Positions 13,280 through 13,386 of a stretch of 13,386 nt of DNA are shown here, piece by piece. The DNA is from an uncultured Eubacteriales bacterium (GTDB taxonomy: Bacteria; Bacillota; Clostridia; Oscillospirales; CAG-272). The stretch covers positions 1 to 13,386 of the forward strand of contig ONVJ01000265.1 in the NCBI GenBank assembly GCA_900321265.1, in the 5' to 3' direction. Position 1 is the first letter of the stretch. Each line of letters starts with the position of its first letter. Made by a program: the position numbers and the translations under genes. The notes beneath the pieces are model-generated. The model searched no databases, was not told where the DNA came from, and saw nothing but the letters and a program-made list of their open reading frames with translations.

Positions 13280-13386
13280 TTATCCCTCAGGGGCGTAGAA
13301 TACCGTCTCGTCCGGCAGCTTGCCTCCGACCGACTGGGGGATGATCTCATAGAGAGAGCTCCAGAATTTGTTCAGCGGTTCCGCCA
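13280..13386 (-). CDS. C-terminal end of an ABC transporter substrate-binding protein (partial)
   Basis: Only the last 34 residues lie in the window; the start is beyond 13386. The reading frame ends in PLNKFWSSLYEIIPQSVGG followed by KLPDETVFYAPEG and the stop. The pattern of a final helix with SVGGKLPD and an aromatic ending is typical of SsuA/NMT1-type periplasmic-type binding proteins, which in Gram-positives are lipoproteins. Position directly upstream of the matching permease and ATPase supports it. This frame is easily missed because it has no start codon in the window. The substrate is unknown. Confidence 0.75.
   Translation of the reverse strand, partial: AEPLNKFWSSLYEIIPQSVGGKLPDETVFYAPEG

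Noticed and set aside
1..13386. CRISPR array, insertion sequence, prophage or attachment site
   Set aside because: No regularly spaced repeats, transposase, integrase or flanking terminal repeats were found; all genes look chromosomal.

Overview
The window looks like a chromosomal segment of a Gram-positive, Clostridia-type bacterium, probably an uncultured gut Oscillospiraceae-like lineage. The inference rests on AGGAGG-type ribosome binding sites, near-consensus TTGACA/TATAAT promoters in AT-rich gaps between moderately GC-rich genes, a MurT/GatD-like pair with a VanZ-like protein, a clostridial-type two-part U32 protein, an RNHCP protein and an archaeal-like form of seryl-tRNA synthetase. 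No mobile element, CRISPR array, tRNA or rRNA was seen.

Layout. (1) Positions 1-6459, minus strand: a co-directional run, in transcription order: a sugar phosphate isomerase/epimerase-like TIM barrel (6459-5617), serS (5503-4208), an RNHCP zinc-ribbon protein (4208-3822), a U32 family protein (3841-2039), a multi-spanning membrane protein (1926-859) and an HD-domain dNTPase cut by the window edge (789-1). serS, RNHCP and U32 overlap one another, which suggests translational coupling and a shared translation/RNA theme. (2) 6460-6813: an AT-rich divergent intergenic region with a strong rightward promoter and a weaker leftward candidate. (3) 6814-9587, plus strand: VanZ-like protein, MurT-like ligase and GatD-like amidotransferase, the last two overlapping by 4 bp. 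(4) 9588-9799: convergent gap with a bidirectional terminator. (5) 11035-9800, minus: a secreted, probably lipid-anchored transglutaminase-like protein. (6) 11326-11667, plus: rplS, with a consensus promoter, a structured leader and a strong terminator. (7) 13386-11794, minus: an ABC importer of the nitrate/sulfonate/taurine type, comprising the tail of the substrate-binding protein, a permease and an ATPase.

The most interesting point is the GatD-like protein. Its glutamine-amidotransferase fold is recognisable, but the catalytic cysteine is replaced by glycine and the catalytic histidine by leucine. The partner MurT-like protein keeps its ATP-binding loop and zinc ribbon but differs from the canonical sequence in the C-terminal segment facing GatD. 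The pair may be a divergent, non-glutaminase version of the lipid II amidation enzyme, or may do a different ligation. Both genes are intact, translationally coupled and probably driven by a good promoter, so they look functional rather than decaying.
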